This document shows positions 25,023 to 34,703 of a stretch of 64,000 nucleotides of DNA, piece after piece. Source of the DNA: UBA1756 sp045222555 (lineage in GTDB: Bacteria; Bacteroidota; Bacteroidia; Bacteroidales; WCHB1-69); NCBI GenBank assembly GCA_045222555.1, contig JBGUYY010000097.1, forward strand, positions 186,001 through 250,000, read 5' to 3'. Within the stretch, counting starts at the first letter, position 1. Every line of letters begins with the position of its first letter. The position numbers and the translations under genes were made by a program. The notes beneath the pieces were generated by a model. The model searched no databases, was not told where the DNA came from, and was given only the letters and a program-made list of their open reading frames with translations.

Positions 25023-27632
25023 TTATTCCGTCACTACGGCTACCACCTTGTCCACGGCGGCTTGTATGCCGTCGCAGTTGCGGCCGCCGGCTTGTGCGAG
25101 GCTGGGTTGTCCGCCGCCACCACCCTGGATGAGCGCCGCCGCCTCACGCACGAGCTTGCCCGCCTGTAACCCGCTGGCCACGAGGTCGTCCGACAACGCC
25201 ACCGTGAGATTGGGCTTGCCGCCCTCCACCGTACCGAACACCACCAACAAACTCTCTGCCGTGGTGCGCAGCTGGTAGGCAATCTGTTTCAAACTGTCGG
25301 CGTCCATCTCCAGCACCGCTGCGATCACACGCTTACCATTCACTTCGCGCGCATCGCCTTGCAATTGGCTGACCATCGCGCTGATACGCTCCTGCTTGAA
25401 GGCCTCCAACGCCTTCTTCATGGCAGCATTCTCGGCAGCCAAGCGGCTTACCGACTGCTCCACGTTGTCGGTGTTGAGCTGTGCCTTCAGGTTGTCATGG
25501 ATGGCAATGAAGCCGTTGACATACTCTTCGGCATACTTGCCCGTGATGGCCTCAATACGGCGCACACCGGCTGCAATGGCGCTTTCAGAAATGATCTTCA
25601 CCAAACCGATATTGCCCGTGGCGGAGGTATGCGTACCACCGCAGAACTCGATGGAGTCGCCGAACTGGATGACGCGCACCTTGTCGCCGTATTTCTCGCC
25701 GAACAAGGCCATTGCACCCAGTTTCTTCGCCTCCTCAATCGGCATGGCACGGCGCTCGTTCAACGGCATATTCTTGCGTACCAGCTCGTTGACAATTTTC
25801 TCCACCTGCTGGATTTCCTCGGCACTCATTTTGGCGAAGTGCGAGAAGTCGAAACGGAGACGGTCGGCTGCCACCAACGAGCCTTTCTGTTCCACATGCG
25901 TGCCCAACACCTGACGCAACGCAAAGTGTATCAGGTGAGTAGCAGAGTGGTTGTTGGCCGTCGTCTGGCGCAGGTCTTCATCCACCGTGGCGGTGAAAGT
26001 AGCCGTCAGGTTCTCCGGCAACGTGGTCGAAATATGCACCCACAGGTTGTTCTCCTTGATGGTGTTCTCGATCTTGATTTTCTCGTTGATATTCTGCAGA
26101 ACACCTTTGTCGCCTAACTGTCCGCCCGATTCGGCATAGAACGGACTCTTGTCCAGCACAATCTGGAACAGGCTCTTACCTTTTGTCTTTATCTTTCTGT
26201 ATTTCAAAATCTTGCATTCGCAAGAAAGCGTGTCGTAGCCGACAAATTCAGTCGGATGGATGTCGCTGGAAAGCTCCACCCAGTCTTCGGTTTCTACAGC
26301 TGCAGCGGCACGCGAACGGGCCTTCTGTTCTGCCAGTCCCTTCTGAAAACCTTCCATATCTACCAGCAGTCCCTTTTCGGAAGCCAGCAGTTGGGTAAGG
26401 TCTATCGGGAAGCCGTAAGTGTCGAAGAGCTCGAAAGCAAAGTCCCCTGCCACGGGCTTGCCAGCTGCCAGCTTAGAGCAATAGTTCTCAAACTTGACGA
26501 TGCCCGACTCAAGGGTTTTGAGGAAGGATGTTTCTTCTTCAGCGATAACCTTCTCTATCAAAACCTGTTGCGCTTTCAGTTCGGGGAATTGACCGCCCAT
26601 CTGCGCCACAAGGTCTTTGACCAATGTATTAATAAAAGGCTGGTTAAAACCGAGGAAAGTGTAGCCGTAGCGGATGGCGCGGCGTAGGATGCGGCGAATG
26701 ACATAGCCCGCACCCGTATTCGACGGCAGTTGCCCGTCGGCGATGGCGAAGCTGACAGCACGGAGATGGTCGGCCACTACGCGGAGCGCAATGTCAGTCT
26801 GGTGGTCGTCACCGTACTTTTTGTTGGAAAGCTGAGCCAGTTTCTGAATCAGCGGCTGGAACACGTCGGTGTCGTAATTCGATTTCTTGCCTTGAACAGC
26901 CATACAGAGTCGTTCAAAGCCCATACCCGTATCCACATGTTTGGCAGAAAGCGGAACCAACTCACTGGATGCCAGACGATTGAACTGCATGAAAACGAGG
27001 TTCCAGATTTCAATCACCAACGGATTATCCTTGTTAATGAGGGCTACGGCATTGATTTTCTGACGCTCGTCGTCATCGCGGAGGTCGATGTGGATTTCGG
27101 AGCAGGGGCCGCACGGGCCGGTGTCTCCCATCTCCCAGAAGTTGTCCTTTTTATTACCATAGAGAATGCGGTCTTCTGGCAAAAATCTCATCCACAGCTG
27201 CTTGGCCTCCTCATCGGCTTCGGTCTTATCCTTTTCGTCACCACCGAAGACCGTAGCATAAAGGCGGTCTTTGTCCAACTTCACCACCTCGGTCAGAAAC
27301 TCCCAAGCGTAGGCGATGGCATCGGCCTTGAAATAGTCGCCAAACGACCAGTTGCCGAGCATTTCAAACATGGTGTGGTGGTAGGTATCTTTTCCAACCT
27401 CCTCTAAATCATTATGTTTACCAGAAACACGAAGACACTTCTGCGAGTCGGCGGCGCGGGGAAATTTCCGCGGCACATTGCCCAAAAAGATATCTTTGAA
27501 CTGATTCATACCTGCGTTGGTGAACATCAGGGTAGGGTCGTTCTTGATGACCATCGGAGCAGATGGTACAATTGTATGTTCTTTTGAAGCAAAATAATCC
27601 AAAAATGCCTTACGTATCTCGTTACTATTCAT
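25023..27632 (-). CDS. alaS: Alanyl-tRNA synthetase
   Basis: AlaS charges tRNA-Ala and edits Ser and Gly mistakes. The 869-residue product has the class II catalytic domain (NDPTLMFTNAGMNQFKDIF near the start), the tRNA-recognition region, then the editing domain with zinc ligands HSATH (near residue 565) and CGGTH (near 665), and the C-terminal DHHA1-like C-Ala domain ending in a GGGGGQPS motif. Length and order are normal. The -7 box at 27671-27678 lies just after recJ ends, so it is probably transcribed on its own. Confidence 0.97.
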   Translation of the reverse strand: MNSNEIRKAFLDYFASKEHTIVPSAPMVIKNDPTLMFTNAGMNQFKDIFLGNVPRKFPRAADSQKCLRVSGKHNDLEEVGKDTYHHTMFEMLGNWSFGDYFKADAIAYAWEFLTEVVKLDKDRLYATVFGGDEKDKTEADEEAKQLWMRFLPEDRILYGNKKDNFWEMGDTGPCGPCSEIHIDLRDDDERQKINAVALINKDNPLVIEIWNLVFMQFNRLASSELVPLSAKHVDTGMGFERLCMAVQGKKSNYDTDVFQPLIQKLAQLSNKKYGDDHQTDIALRVVADHLRAVSFAIADGQLPSNTGAGYVIRRILRRAIRYGYTFLGFNQPFINTLVKDLVAQMGGQFPELKAQQVLIEKVIAEEETSFLKTLESGIVKFENYCSKLAAGKPVAGDFAFELFDTYGFPIDLTQLLASEKGLLVDMEGFQKGLAEQKARSRAAAAVETEDWVELSSDIHPTEFVGYDTLSCECKILKYRKIKTKGKSLFQIVLDKSPFYAESGGQLGDKGVLQNINEKIKIENTIKENNLWVHISTTLPENLTATFTATVDEDLRQTTANNHSATHLIHFALRQVLGTHVEQKGSLVAADRLRFDFSHFAKMSAEEIQQVEKIVNELVRKNMPLNERRAMPIEEAKKLGAMALFGEKYGDKVRVIQFGDSIEFCGGTHTSATGNIGLVKIISESAIAAGVRRIEAITGKYAEEYVNGFIAIHDNLKAQLNTDNVEQSVSRLAAENAAMKKALEAFKQERISAMVSQLQGDAREVNGKRVIAAVLEMDADSLKQIAYQLRTTAESLLVVFGTVEGGKPNLTVALSDDLVASGLQAGKLVREAAALIQGGGGGQPSLAQAGGRNCDGIQAAVDKVVAVVTE

Positions 27633-27670
27633 AGTGTTACGAAAATTTTAATAAAAATGAAAAACGGAAG

Positions 27671-27678
27671 CAAAGTTA
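27671..27678 (-). promoter_or_regulatory. -7 promoter box (TAACTTTG) for alaS
   Basis: The minus strand reads TAACTTTG, matching TAnnTTTG, about 40 bases upstream of the alaS ATG and within 20 bases of the recJ stop. Confidence 0.65.
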
Positions 27679-27695
27679 CAACTTTTTCTTTGCAA

Positions 27696-29462
27696 TTAGT
27701 CGCTGCACTTGATATCCTTCACATTCAGCTGGATGGAGGTCACATTGTTCCATGTATTCTCCTCCACATGGTACAGCATATCAAAGTCTTCGCCGGAGGT
27801 CACCTTGTCGAAATTTTCTTTCTGGTTGAAGGCGATGGCGTCGATGGGGCGACAATATTTGTTGCGGTAGCACACGCGCATCTTGATGTGCTTCTCGCCC
27901 ACGATACGGGCGTTACCCTCCTCCACAAGGCGGCGCGAGAGGAACACGGGCGCCATGTTGCCCGGACCGAACGGGGCGAACCGTTTGAGGTTCTCCATGA
28001 AACGGGAGGTGATGTCGGTGAGATCCAACTCCATATCCACGTCGATTTCAGGAATGAGAGCAGCCTCGTCCTGGATTTGTTCGGAGACGAACTGCTCGAA
28101 CTTGTCGATGAAGGCCTGCAGGTTCTCCTCTTTCAGCGAGAGGCCCGCGGCGTAGTTGTGCCCGCCGAAATGCTCCAGCAAATCAGCGCAATAGTCAATG
28201 CCGTTATAGATGTTGAACTCCTTGATGGAGCGGGCCGAGCCGGTGATGAGTCCGTCGGTGGACTTGGTGAGGATGATGGTGGGACGGTAGAACTCCTCCA
28301 CGATGCGGGAAGCCACGATCCCGATGATACCCTTGTTCCACGTGGGGTTGTAAAGCACGATGCTCTTGCGGTCGCGGTAGTCGTCGTTGGAGAGGATCTC
28401 GTTGACGGCCTCGCTGGTGGCCTTCTTGTCGAGGTCGCGGCGGGTGTCGTTGTGCGAGTTGATGTTCTTGCCGATCTCCATCGACTTGTCCTCGTCGTCG
28501 CAGATGAGCAGCTTGACCGACTCGCGGCCGGTGTTGATACGGCCGGCAGCGTTGATACGGGGACCCACGTTGAACACGAGGTCGGTGATGGAAATGACGC
28601 GGTTGAAGATGGTCTGCTCGGTAGGCGGATAGTGGATTTTGATACCCGACTGCTCGATGATGGACTTGATGCCGACGCGGGGGAAGCGGTTGATGATGAT
28701 GAGGCCGAAATAGGCGAGAATGCGGTTTTCGCCGGTGATGGCCACGATGTCGGAAGCGATGGAGATGGCCACCAAATCGAGCTTGGAAAGCCACAGCTGG
28801 TCGGGCAGGTTGAATTTCTTGCAGTAGCCCTGAATCAGCTTGAAACCCACGCCGCAGCCCGAAAGCTCCTTGTAGGGATAGGGGCAGCCGCTGCGCTTGG
28901 GGTCGAGCACCGCCACCGCGTCGGGCAGTTCGTCGCCCTCGAGGTGGTGGTCGCAGATGATGACATCGATGCCGTAGCTGTTGGCAAACGCCACCTTATC
29001 ATTCGCCTTGATGCCGCAGTCGAGCGAAATCAGCAGGGTGAAGTCGTTGGCGTGGCAATATTCAATACCCTGGTCGGAAATCCCATAACCCTCTAAGTAT
29101 CTGTCAGGGATATAATATTCGATGTAGTTCTTGTATTCCGACCCAATAATCTCCTTCAAAAAAGAGTAAACGAGTGCCACTGCCGAAGTACCGTCCACGT
29201 CGTAGTCGCCATAAATGAGGATTTTCTCATTGTTGATGATGGCGCGGGAAAGACGCTCAACGGCCTTGTCCATGTCCTTCATCAGGAAGGGGTCGTGCAA
29301 TTTGGAAATGTCTGGATTGAAAAACAGCTCCGCATCCTCCAGCGTGCGTATCCCTCTACTAATCAGAAGGGAAGCTAAAGGTTTTTCTATGGACAAAAGT
29401 TTACTGAAGCTTTCCACTTCGCTTTCGTCGGGGGCAGCATTGAGAATCCATCGTTTTTCCAT
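27696..29462 (-). CDS. recJ: Single-stranded-DNA exonuclease RecJ
   Basis: RecJ is a 5'-3' exonuclease on single-stranded DNA, used in recombination and mismatch repair. The 588-residue product has the DHH phosphoesterase motifs: ILIYGDYDVDGTSA (about 80-93), SLDCGIKAND, and ICDHHLEGDELPDAVAVLDP (about 165-185) with the DHH triad, followed by the DHHA1 domain containing GGHNYAAGLSL, then the C-terminal OB fold. Length and motif order are standard. It lies upstream of alaS on the same strand, but alaS has its own promoter. Confidence 0.95.
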   Translation of the reverse strand: MEKRWILNAAPDESEVESFSKLLSIEKPLASLLISRGIRTLEDAELFFNPDISKLHDPFLMKDMDKAVERLSRAIINNEKILIYGDYDVDGTSAVALVYSFLKEIIGSEYKNYIEYYIPDRYLEGYGISDQGIEYCHANDFTLLISLDCGIKANDKVAFANSYGIDVIICDHHLEGDELPDAVAVLDPKRSGCPYPYKELSGCGVGFKLIQGYCKKFNLPDQLWLSKLDLVAISIASDIVAITGENRILAYFGLIIINRFPRVGIKSIIEQSGIKIHYPPTEQTIFNRVISITDLVFNVGPRINAAGRINTGRESVKLLICDDEDKSMEIGKNINSHNDTRRDLDKKATSEAVNEILSNDDYRDRKSIVLYNPTWNKGIIGIVASRIVEEFYRPTIILTKSTDGLITGSARSIKEFNIYNGIDYCADLLEHFGGHNYAAGLSLKEENLQAFIDKFEQFVSEQIQDEAALIPEIDVDMELDLTDITSRFMENLKRFAPFGPGNMAPVFLSRRLVEEGNARIVGEKHIKMRVCYRNKYCRPIDAIAFNQKENFDKVTSGEDFDMLYHVEENTWNNVTSIQLNVKDIKCSD

Positions 29463-29491
29463 CTTATAAATTTGCTAAATTTTGGAGGGTG

Positions 29492-29499
29492 CAAATTTA
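29492..29499 (-). promoter_or_regulatory. -7 promoter box (TAAATTTG) for recJ
   Basis: The minus strand reads TAAATTTG, matching TAnnTTTG, 29 bases upstream of the recJ ATG. Confidence 0.65.
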
Positions 29500-29552
29500 C
29501 TATTAATTTTTTGAACTGCAAGATGGAATTTTCAATTTTTTTAAATTTTATT

Positions 29553-30563
29553 TCACTCGATATTCACTTCGGGTTCAATGTCGATGCCGAAGCGGTCGAA
29601 GACGGCCTTTTGCACCTTTTGGTAGAACTTGCAAATTTCTGTACCTGAGGCATTTCCGTAATTCACAATCACCAATGCCTGAAGCGGATACACGCCGGCA
29701 TCGCCCTCGCGAATACCCTTCATACCGGCCAAGTCGATGAGCTGTCCGGCGGCCAATTTGGCCATTCCCTCGCCTGCCGGGTACGACACCAGCTGCGGGA
29801 TTTCACGAGCCAGCGCATCGCGCACCTCCACCGGCACCACCGGATTTTTGAAAAAACTACCGGCGCAACCTATCTTCGTGATGTCGGGCAACTTGGCATC
29901 GCGAATGGACTTCACCAAAGCGGCAACATTTTCTAGTGTCAACTCCATCTTTTGGTTTTCCAATTCTTTGGATAACGCTTGATAAGTAAGCGTGAAATGC
30001 GGAATTTTGGCGAGACGGAAGCGCACGCGGGTGATCAGCACATCGTTTTTCCACTGTGTTTTAAAGATGGAGGAACGATAGCCGAACACACACTCGGCCT
30101 GGGTCAGTTCAAAAGGTTTTTGAGTGGAGATTCTGAATCCTATCACACTGTCAATCACATCTTTCACCTCAACACCATATGCCCCGATATTCTGCACAGG
30201 GGAGCTCCCCACGAGACCCGGGATGCCGATCAGATTTTCCACGCCGTAGTAATGGTTTCGGATGCAAAAATCCACGAAGTCGGCCCACTCCACGCCGGCG
30301 GCCACTTCCACCAGTGCAGAATCCGTATCTTCCTCTATCACAGCAATTCCGCGGGTACACATCTGCACAATCGTGCCATGAAAATCACCAGTAAAAAGGA
30401 TATTACTGCCACCGCCCAGCACCAAGTATCTTCCCGCAAAAATCCCGTTCTCAAACAACAGAGGGATTTCCTGCTCGCATTCCACCTGCACAAAGCGGTC
30501 GCACAATGCGCTGACCATGAAGGTATTATAAGATTTAAGCTGTTGATTTTGAATATCTTTCAT
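29553..30563 (-). CDS. murB: UDP-N-acetylenolpyruvoylglucosamine reductase
   Basis: MurB reduces UDP-GlcNAc-enolpyruvate to UDP-MurNAc with NADPH and bound FAD. The 336-residue product has the FAD-binding YLVLGGGSNILF (about 45-56), the second binding stretch GIPGLVGSSPVQNIGAYGVE near residue 113, and CAGSFFKNP (about 220-230) with the catalytic serine. The presence of the YG/RSS region (CVFGYRSSIF) marks it as a type I enzyme like that of E. coli. Its promoter is back to back with that of the peptidase gene on the other strand. Confidence 0.95.
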   Translation of the reverse strand: MKDIQNQQLKSYNTFMVSALCDRFVQVECEQEIPLLFENGIFAGRYLVLGGGSNILFTGDFHGTIVQMCTRGIAVIEEDTDSALVEVAAGVEWADFVDFCIRNHYYGVENLIGIPGLVGSSPVQNIGAYGVEVKDVIDSVIGFRISTQKPFELTQAECVFGYRSSIFKTQWKNDVLITRVRFRLAKIPHFTLTYQALSKELENQKMELTLENVAALVKSIRDAKLPDITKIGCAGSFFKNPVVPVEVRDALAREIPQLVSYPAGEGMAKLAAGQLIDLAGMKGIREGDAGVYPLQALVIVNYGNASGTEICKFYQKVQKAVFDRFGIDIEPEVNIE

Positions 30564-30581
30564 AAATCAAAATTGAATATG

Positions 30582-30589
30582 CAAAGATA
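30582..30589 (-). promoter_or_regulatory. -7 promoter box (TATCTTTG) for murB
   Basis: The minus strand reads TATCTTTG, matching TAnnTTTG, 19 bases from the murB ATG. It lies 13 bases from the divergent -7 box at 30603-30610. Confidence 0.65.
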
Positions 30590-30602
30590 CGAGGAAAAAA
30601 TG

Positions 30603-30610
30603 TAAATTTG
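30603..30610 (+). promoter_or_regulatory. -7 promoter box (TAAATTTG) for the DPP5-like peptidase
   Basis: TAAATTTG matches TAnnTTTG, about 70 bases upstream of the ATG. Its -33 region would overlap the murB -7 box. Confidence 0.6.
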
Positions 30611-30681
30611 CCGTTTGAAAGCAAAATCTGCTTTTCTATATTTAAATTATTAAAAATCAAATTATTATACAATAAATTCTT

Positions 30682-32823
30682 ATGAAAAAAATCTTCCTTT
30701 TTGTCGTTATTAGTATGATGATACTCATTCCCAACGCGCCCATTAGTGCACAGAACATTAGCGCAGCGAGCAAAAGTTCGCAAAATTTGCAAAAAAACGC
30801 TTCCGGCCGAGAAGGCCGTCCCGCCCCTGACTTTTCGAAAGGCATTTTAACCGAAGAGATTTTGTGGACTTTCGGCCGAGTGAGTGCTCCTGAAGTGTCC
30901 CCTGACGGCACCACCCTGCTGTATGGGGTCACCTATTACAACTACAAGAGAAACAACGGAAACACCGACCTGTACACGATACCCGTCGGCGGCGGCACTC
31001 CCACACAGGTAACACGTACCTCCGCCAGTGAGGTACAGGCCGTATGGAGACCCGACGGCAAGAAAATCGGTTTCCTGTTTGCCGCTGAAGGCACCATGCA
31101 GATTTTCGAATGCAACCCCGACGGCACCGAACGCAGACAACTCACCCAGTCCAAACTCGACATCAACGGATTCTCTTACTCACCCGACGGCAAGCATCTC
31201 CTTTACACCTGCAACGTGCAGCTCGACCCCACCATCGTCGACCGTTACCCTGACCTGCCCCAAGCCAATGCGATGATCTACGACGACCTGATGTACCGTC
31301 ACTGGGACAGCTGGGCCGACGGAACTTACGCCCACCTGTTCATCGCCCCCTACGATGCCCCTGAAAAAGCCATCGAGTTGCTGAAAGGCGAGCGTTTCCA
31401 CTGTCCCGTACCGCCATTTGGAGGCATGGAGGACGCTGTGTGGAGTCCTGACGGACAGAAGATTGCCTATTGCTGCAAACGCGCCAGCGGCAAAGACTTT
31501 GCCGAAAGCACCAACACCGACATCTTCATCTACGACCTCGCCACCGGCAAAACCACCAACCTCACCGAAGGCAACCTCGGCTACGACATGAACCCCGTGT
31601 GGAGTCCCGACGGCAGCCAGCTCGTGTGGTGGAGCATGAAGACCCCCGGCTTCGAGTCCGACCTGAAACGGATGATGCTGCATGATTTCAAAGACAACAC
31701 CACCACCTATCTCCTGCGCAACAACACCGAACTCAACCCCGAAAGCTTCGTGTGGAGCCCCGACGGCAAGAAAATCTACTTTCTGAGCAGCTACGAAGGC
31801 ACTGTGCAGATTTTCTCCTGGCAGCAACAACTTGATAAGAAGAAGAAGGTCATCACGGAGCAACTCAAACGCATCACCAACGGCGTCCAGGACTATAACT
31901 CATTGGCATGGGCCAACGGCAAGCTCGTCGTCACCAAGACCACGCACCAGCTGCCCGCCGAAATCTATGCCGTTGACCAGAACAGCGGTGCCGAGACACA
32001 GCTCACTTTCACCAACAAGGAGTATTTGGATAAAATCGACATGGGCAAGACGGAGAAGCGCATGGTGAAGACCACCGACGGCAAGGAGATGCTCGTGTGG
32101 GTGATTTATCCCCCGAAATTCGACCCCAACAAGAAATATCCCGCTTTGCTCTACTGCGAAGGCGGTCCGCAATCACCTGTCAGCCAGTTCTTCTCTTATC
32201 GATGGAATTTCGCCATCATGGCTGCTCACGGCTATATCGTAGTAGCCCCCAACCGCCGCGGTCTGCCCGGTTTCGGCCAGGAGTGGAACGACGAGATCAG
32301 TACCGACTACGGCGGACAGTGCATGAAGGACTACCTCTCCGCCATCGACGAGGTGGCTAAAGAATCTTACGTGGACGAGAACCGGTTAGGTGCCGTGGGC
32401 GCCAGCTTCGGCGGCTTCTCGGTGTACTGGCTGGCCGGCCACCACGAGAAACGTTTCAAAGCACTCATCGCCCACTGCGGCATGTTCAATTTCGAGAGCT
32501 GGTACGGCACCACCGAAGAGCTGTTCTTCGCCAACCACGACATCGAGGGCAACTATTGGGACAACACCCCCAACAGTTACAACTTCTCACCCCACCGCTT
32601 CGTGGGCAACTGGGATACCCCCATCCTCGTCATCCATGGCGGCAATGACTTCCGCATCCCCTATACGGAAGGTATGCAGGCCTTTGACATCGCCCAGATG
32701 AAAGGCATCCCCAGCCGCTTCCTCTACTTCCCCGAAGAGAGCCACTTCGTGCTCAAACCGCAAAACTCCATCCTCTGGCAGCGCGAATTCTTCCGCTTCC
32801 TGGATGAATATCTGAAAAAATAG
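30682..32823 (+). CDS. S9 family peptidase, DPP5-like
   Basis: A 713-residue secreted serine peptidase of the prolyl oligopeptidase family. A signal peptide (cut near ISAQ, residue 24) is followed by a seven-bladed propeller with PDGKKIGFL- and SPDGKHLLY-type blades, then the alpha/beta-hydrolase domain. The catalytic triad is Ser575 in GASFGG, Asp656 in HGGNDFRIPY and His688 in EESHF. The organisation and C-terminal stretch resemble Porphyromonas DPP5, which removes dipeptides from peptides in the periplasm; peptide use fits an amino acid fermenter. It has its own promoter, divergent from murB. Confidence 0.88.
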   Translation: MKKIFLFVVISMMILIPNAPISAQNISAASKSSQNLQKNASGREGRPAPDFSKGILTEEILWTFGRVSAPEVSPDGTTLLYGVTYYNYKRNNGNTDLYTIPVGGGTPTQVTRTSASEVQAVWRPDGKKIGFLFAAEGTMQIFECNPDGTERRQLTQSKLDINGFSYSPDGKHLLYTCNVQLDPTIVDRYPDLPQANAMIYDDLMYRHWDSWADGTYAHLFIAPYDAPEKAIELLKGERFHCPVPPFGGMEDAVWSPDGQKIAYCCKRASGKDFAESTNTDIFIYDLATGKTTNLTEGNLGYDMNPVWSPDGSQLVWWSMKTPGFESDLKRMMLHDFKDNTTTYLLRNNTELNPESFVWSPDGKKIYFLSSYEGTVQIFSWQQQLDKKKKVITEQLKRITNGVQDYNSLAWANGKLVVTKTTHQLPAEIYAVDQNSGAETQLTFTNKEYLDKIDMGKTEKRMVKTTDGKEMLVWVIYPPKFDPNKKYPALLYCEGGPQSPVSQFFSYRWNFAIMAAHGYIVVAPNRRGLPGFGQEWNDEISTDYGGQCMKDYLSAIDEVAKESYVDENRLGAVGASFGGFSVYWLAGHHEKRFKALIAHCGMFNFESWYGTTEELFFANHDIEGNYWDNTPNSYNFSPHRFVGNWDTPILVIHGGNDFRIPYTEGMQAFDIAQMKGIPSRFLYFPEESHFVLKPQNSILWQREFFRFLDEYLKK

Positions 32824-32845
32824 TCCTTCTTTTTAATTCATAAAA

Positions 32846-33556
32846 ATGAAAAGAATCATCTTCATAACCCTATCATTGATCCTGCTTTGCGGGACCATCT
32901 CCGCGCAGCAGGACTGTCCGCAGGTGGACTGCCCCGGTATTTGTGGACGGTTCATCGACAACGACGGCGACGGTTTTTGCGACCACGGCAAGCTGTCGCA
33001 GCCCAAGTCGGAACCGAAAGCCGAGCAGCCGAAAGCTCCTGAACACAAAACAGTGGCAACTCCGGCGAAAGGGACTTCCCAGACAGTAGTCGAAGAACAG
33101 GAGCAGCCCGTTTCACAAGAAATCACTCCCGAAAAATCAGAAGTAACTGACGATGAAAATGCCGGGTACGATGCCCATCAGGCAGTCATCACGCAGCAGC
33201 CCGAGGAGAAAGCCCCGGCCAAGCCCCAATCTCCCTACCACGTCTACCTTATCTTTGGCGGCACCCTGCTGATGTATCTCATCTCGTTCATCCTTGTCAA
33301 GACCAACCAGTGGACGAAGGTCACGCACCGCAAGGTGTGGAATGTCGCCCTCACGGTCACCTTCTTGGTATCGTGCCTGTTAGGGTTGATTCTGGCCATT
33401 TTCATCCACCATGGTTATCGTCCAGAATGCTACATCACCCTGCTGAAGCTGCACGTGTGGTTTGGCATTGCCATGACGGTTATTGCGTTTTTCCATGCAC
33501 TGTGGCACCTCAATTATTTCAAAACCATTTTCCAAAAAAGAAAAGAGCAACAGTAA
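32846..33556 (+). CDS. Membrane protein with a cytochrome b561/DUF4405-like heme region
   Basis: The 236-residue product has a signal peptide (to about residue 21) and a Cys-rich loop with IDNDGDGFCDHG (about 37-48), a DxDxDG calcium-type motif with four nearby Cys. A charged, proline-rich linker (about 50-125) leads to three membrane helices (about 135-230). The last one reads LHVWFGIAMTVIAFFHALWH, with histidines spaced as in DUF4405/b561-like diheme proteins, and HRKVWN and IHH supply further candidate ligands. A redox role is inference from these histidines. The gene starts 22 bases after the peptidase and 9 bases before an LptG-type permease. Confidence 0.65.
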   Translation: MKRIIFITLSLILLCGTISAQQDCPQVDCPGICGRFIDNDGDGFCDHGKLSQPKSEPKAEQPKAPEHKTVATPAKGTSQTVVEEQEQPVSQEITPEKSEVTDDENAGYDAHQAVITQQPEEKAPAKPQSPYHVYLIFGGTLLMYLISFILVKTNQWTKVTHRKVWNVALTVTFLVSCLLGLILAIFIHHGYRPECYITLLKLHVWFGIAMTVIAFFHALWHLNYFKTIFQKRKEQQ

Positions 33557-33565
33557 CCCCCGCCG

Positions 33566-34681
33566 ATGAATTTCAGAAAGGACACTTGGAGATGGACCAT
33601 CATGGATACTTACCTTCTGCGTAAGTACATCGGTTCTGTATTCTACGCCATCGCCCTGCTGATGACCATCATTATCGTGTTCGACATCTCGCAGAACATG
33701 CAGTATTTCAACAACACCACTGCCATGAATGTCATCACGGGCTACTATCTGAACTTCATCCCCTACTTTGTCACCCTGTTTTTCCCGCTGTTCACCTTCA
33801 TCTCGGTCATCTGGTTCACTTCAAAGCTGTCGGAACGCAACGAAATCATCTCCTTCTTCAACGGTGGGGTGAGTTTTTACCGTTTCATCGTGCCTTACAT
33901 TGTGGGAGCGCTCCTGTTGGGTATCTTTTCTCTCTTCTTGTCGAATTTTGTGGTACCCACGGCCAATGCCAATCTCAACACCTTCAAGGATAAATACTTC
34001 CACGCGCCCCACAACATGGGAGTCGGTGCCATCACGCAACGCAATTTTCACTTCAAGAACACGAAAGACTCTTACGTCTATGTGCAGAACTGGCGTAAGA
34101 AAGCACTGACAGGCGACAAATTCACCTACGAAATTTTTGGCGAAGAGAATATTCCTTACAAGCTAAGTGCCGACCGTATCCTGTACGACACCTGCACCTC
34201 TAAGTGGCGGCTCTACAACTACCGAGTGCGCACATTTGATGCTGAAGGCAAGGAGCACCTTGCCACCGGAATTGAAATGGACACCGTCTTCAATTTCGGT
34301 CCTGCTGATTTCAGTCCGGACGTATCAACGGCGGGCACCATGAGTTATAGCAAGCTCAAAAAATTCATCAAAAAAGAGCAGGAAAAAGGATCCACACTGG
34401 TGAAGAGTTACCAAATAGAGCAGCACCGACGTGTGGCCAATCCTGCCTCCATCATTGTGATGACCTTATTGGGGCTGTGCGTAGCCGCACGGAAGACACA
34501 GCGCGGCATCGGGGTGCACATCTTTATCGGGATGTTCTTCGTGTTCACCTTCATCTTTCTGCAGCAGGTGTCAACGGTCTTTGCAGTGTCGGAGTCGTTG
34601 TCGCCGGCCATGGCAGTCTGGCTACCCAACCTCATCTACTTAGGTATCAGTGGATTCCTACTTTACACCATTCCAAAATAG
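33566..34681 (+). CDS. LptF/LptG-type permease (YjgP/YjgQ family)
   Basis: LptF and LptG are the permease subunits that pull LPS from the inner membrane into the Lpt bridge. The 371-residue product has the family layout: three N-terminal helices (MDTYLLRKYIGSVFYAIALL and on), a periplasmic beta-jellyroll (about 125-260), and three C-terminal helices (IIVMTLLGLCVAARKTQRGI and on). It cannot be told which of the two subunits it is. The first ATG at 33566 adds 12 residues before a second candidate at 33602 that begins MDTYLLRKYIG; the shorter form would also fit. A GldA-like ATPase starts 22 bases downstream. Confidence 0.88.
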   Translation: MNFRKDTWRWTIMDTYLLRKYIGSVFYAIALLMTIIIVFDISQNMQYFNNTTAMNVITGYYLNFIPYFVTLFFPLFTFISVIWFTSKLSERNEIISFFNGGVSFYRFIVPYIVGALLLGIFSLFLSNFVVPTANANLNTFKDKYFHAPHNMGVGAITQRNFHFKNTKDSYVYVQNWRKKALTGDKFTYEIFGEENIPYKLSADRILYDTCTSKWRLYNYRVRTFDAEGKEHLATGIEMDTVFNFGPADFSPDVSTAGTMSYSKLKKFIKKEQEKGSTLVKSYQIEQHRRVANPASIIVMTLLGLCVAARKTQRGIGVHIFIGMFFVFTFIFLQQVSTVFAVSESLSPAMAVWLPNLIYLGISGFLLYTIPK

Positions 34682-34703
34682 AATAAAAAAAACATCCAAT
34701 ATC

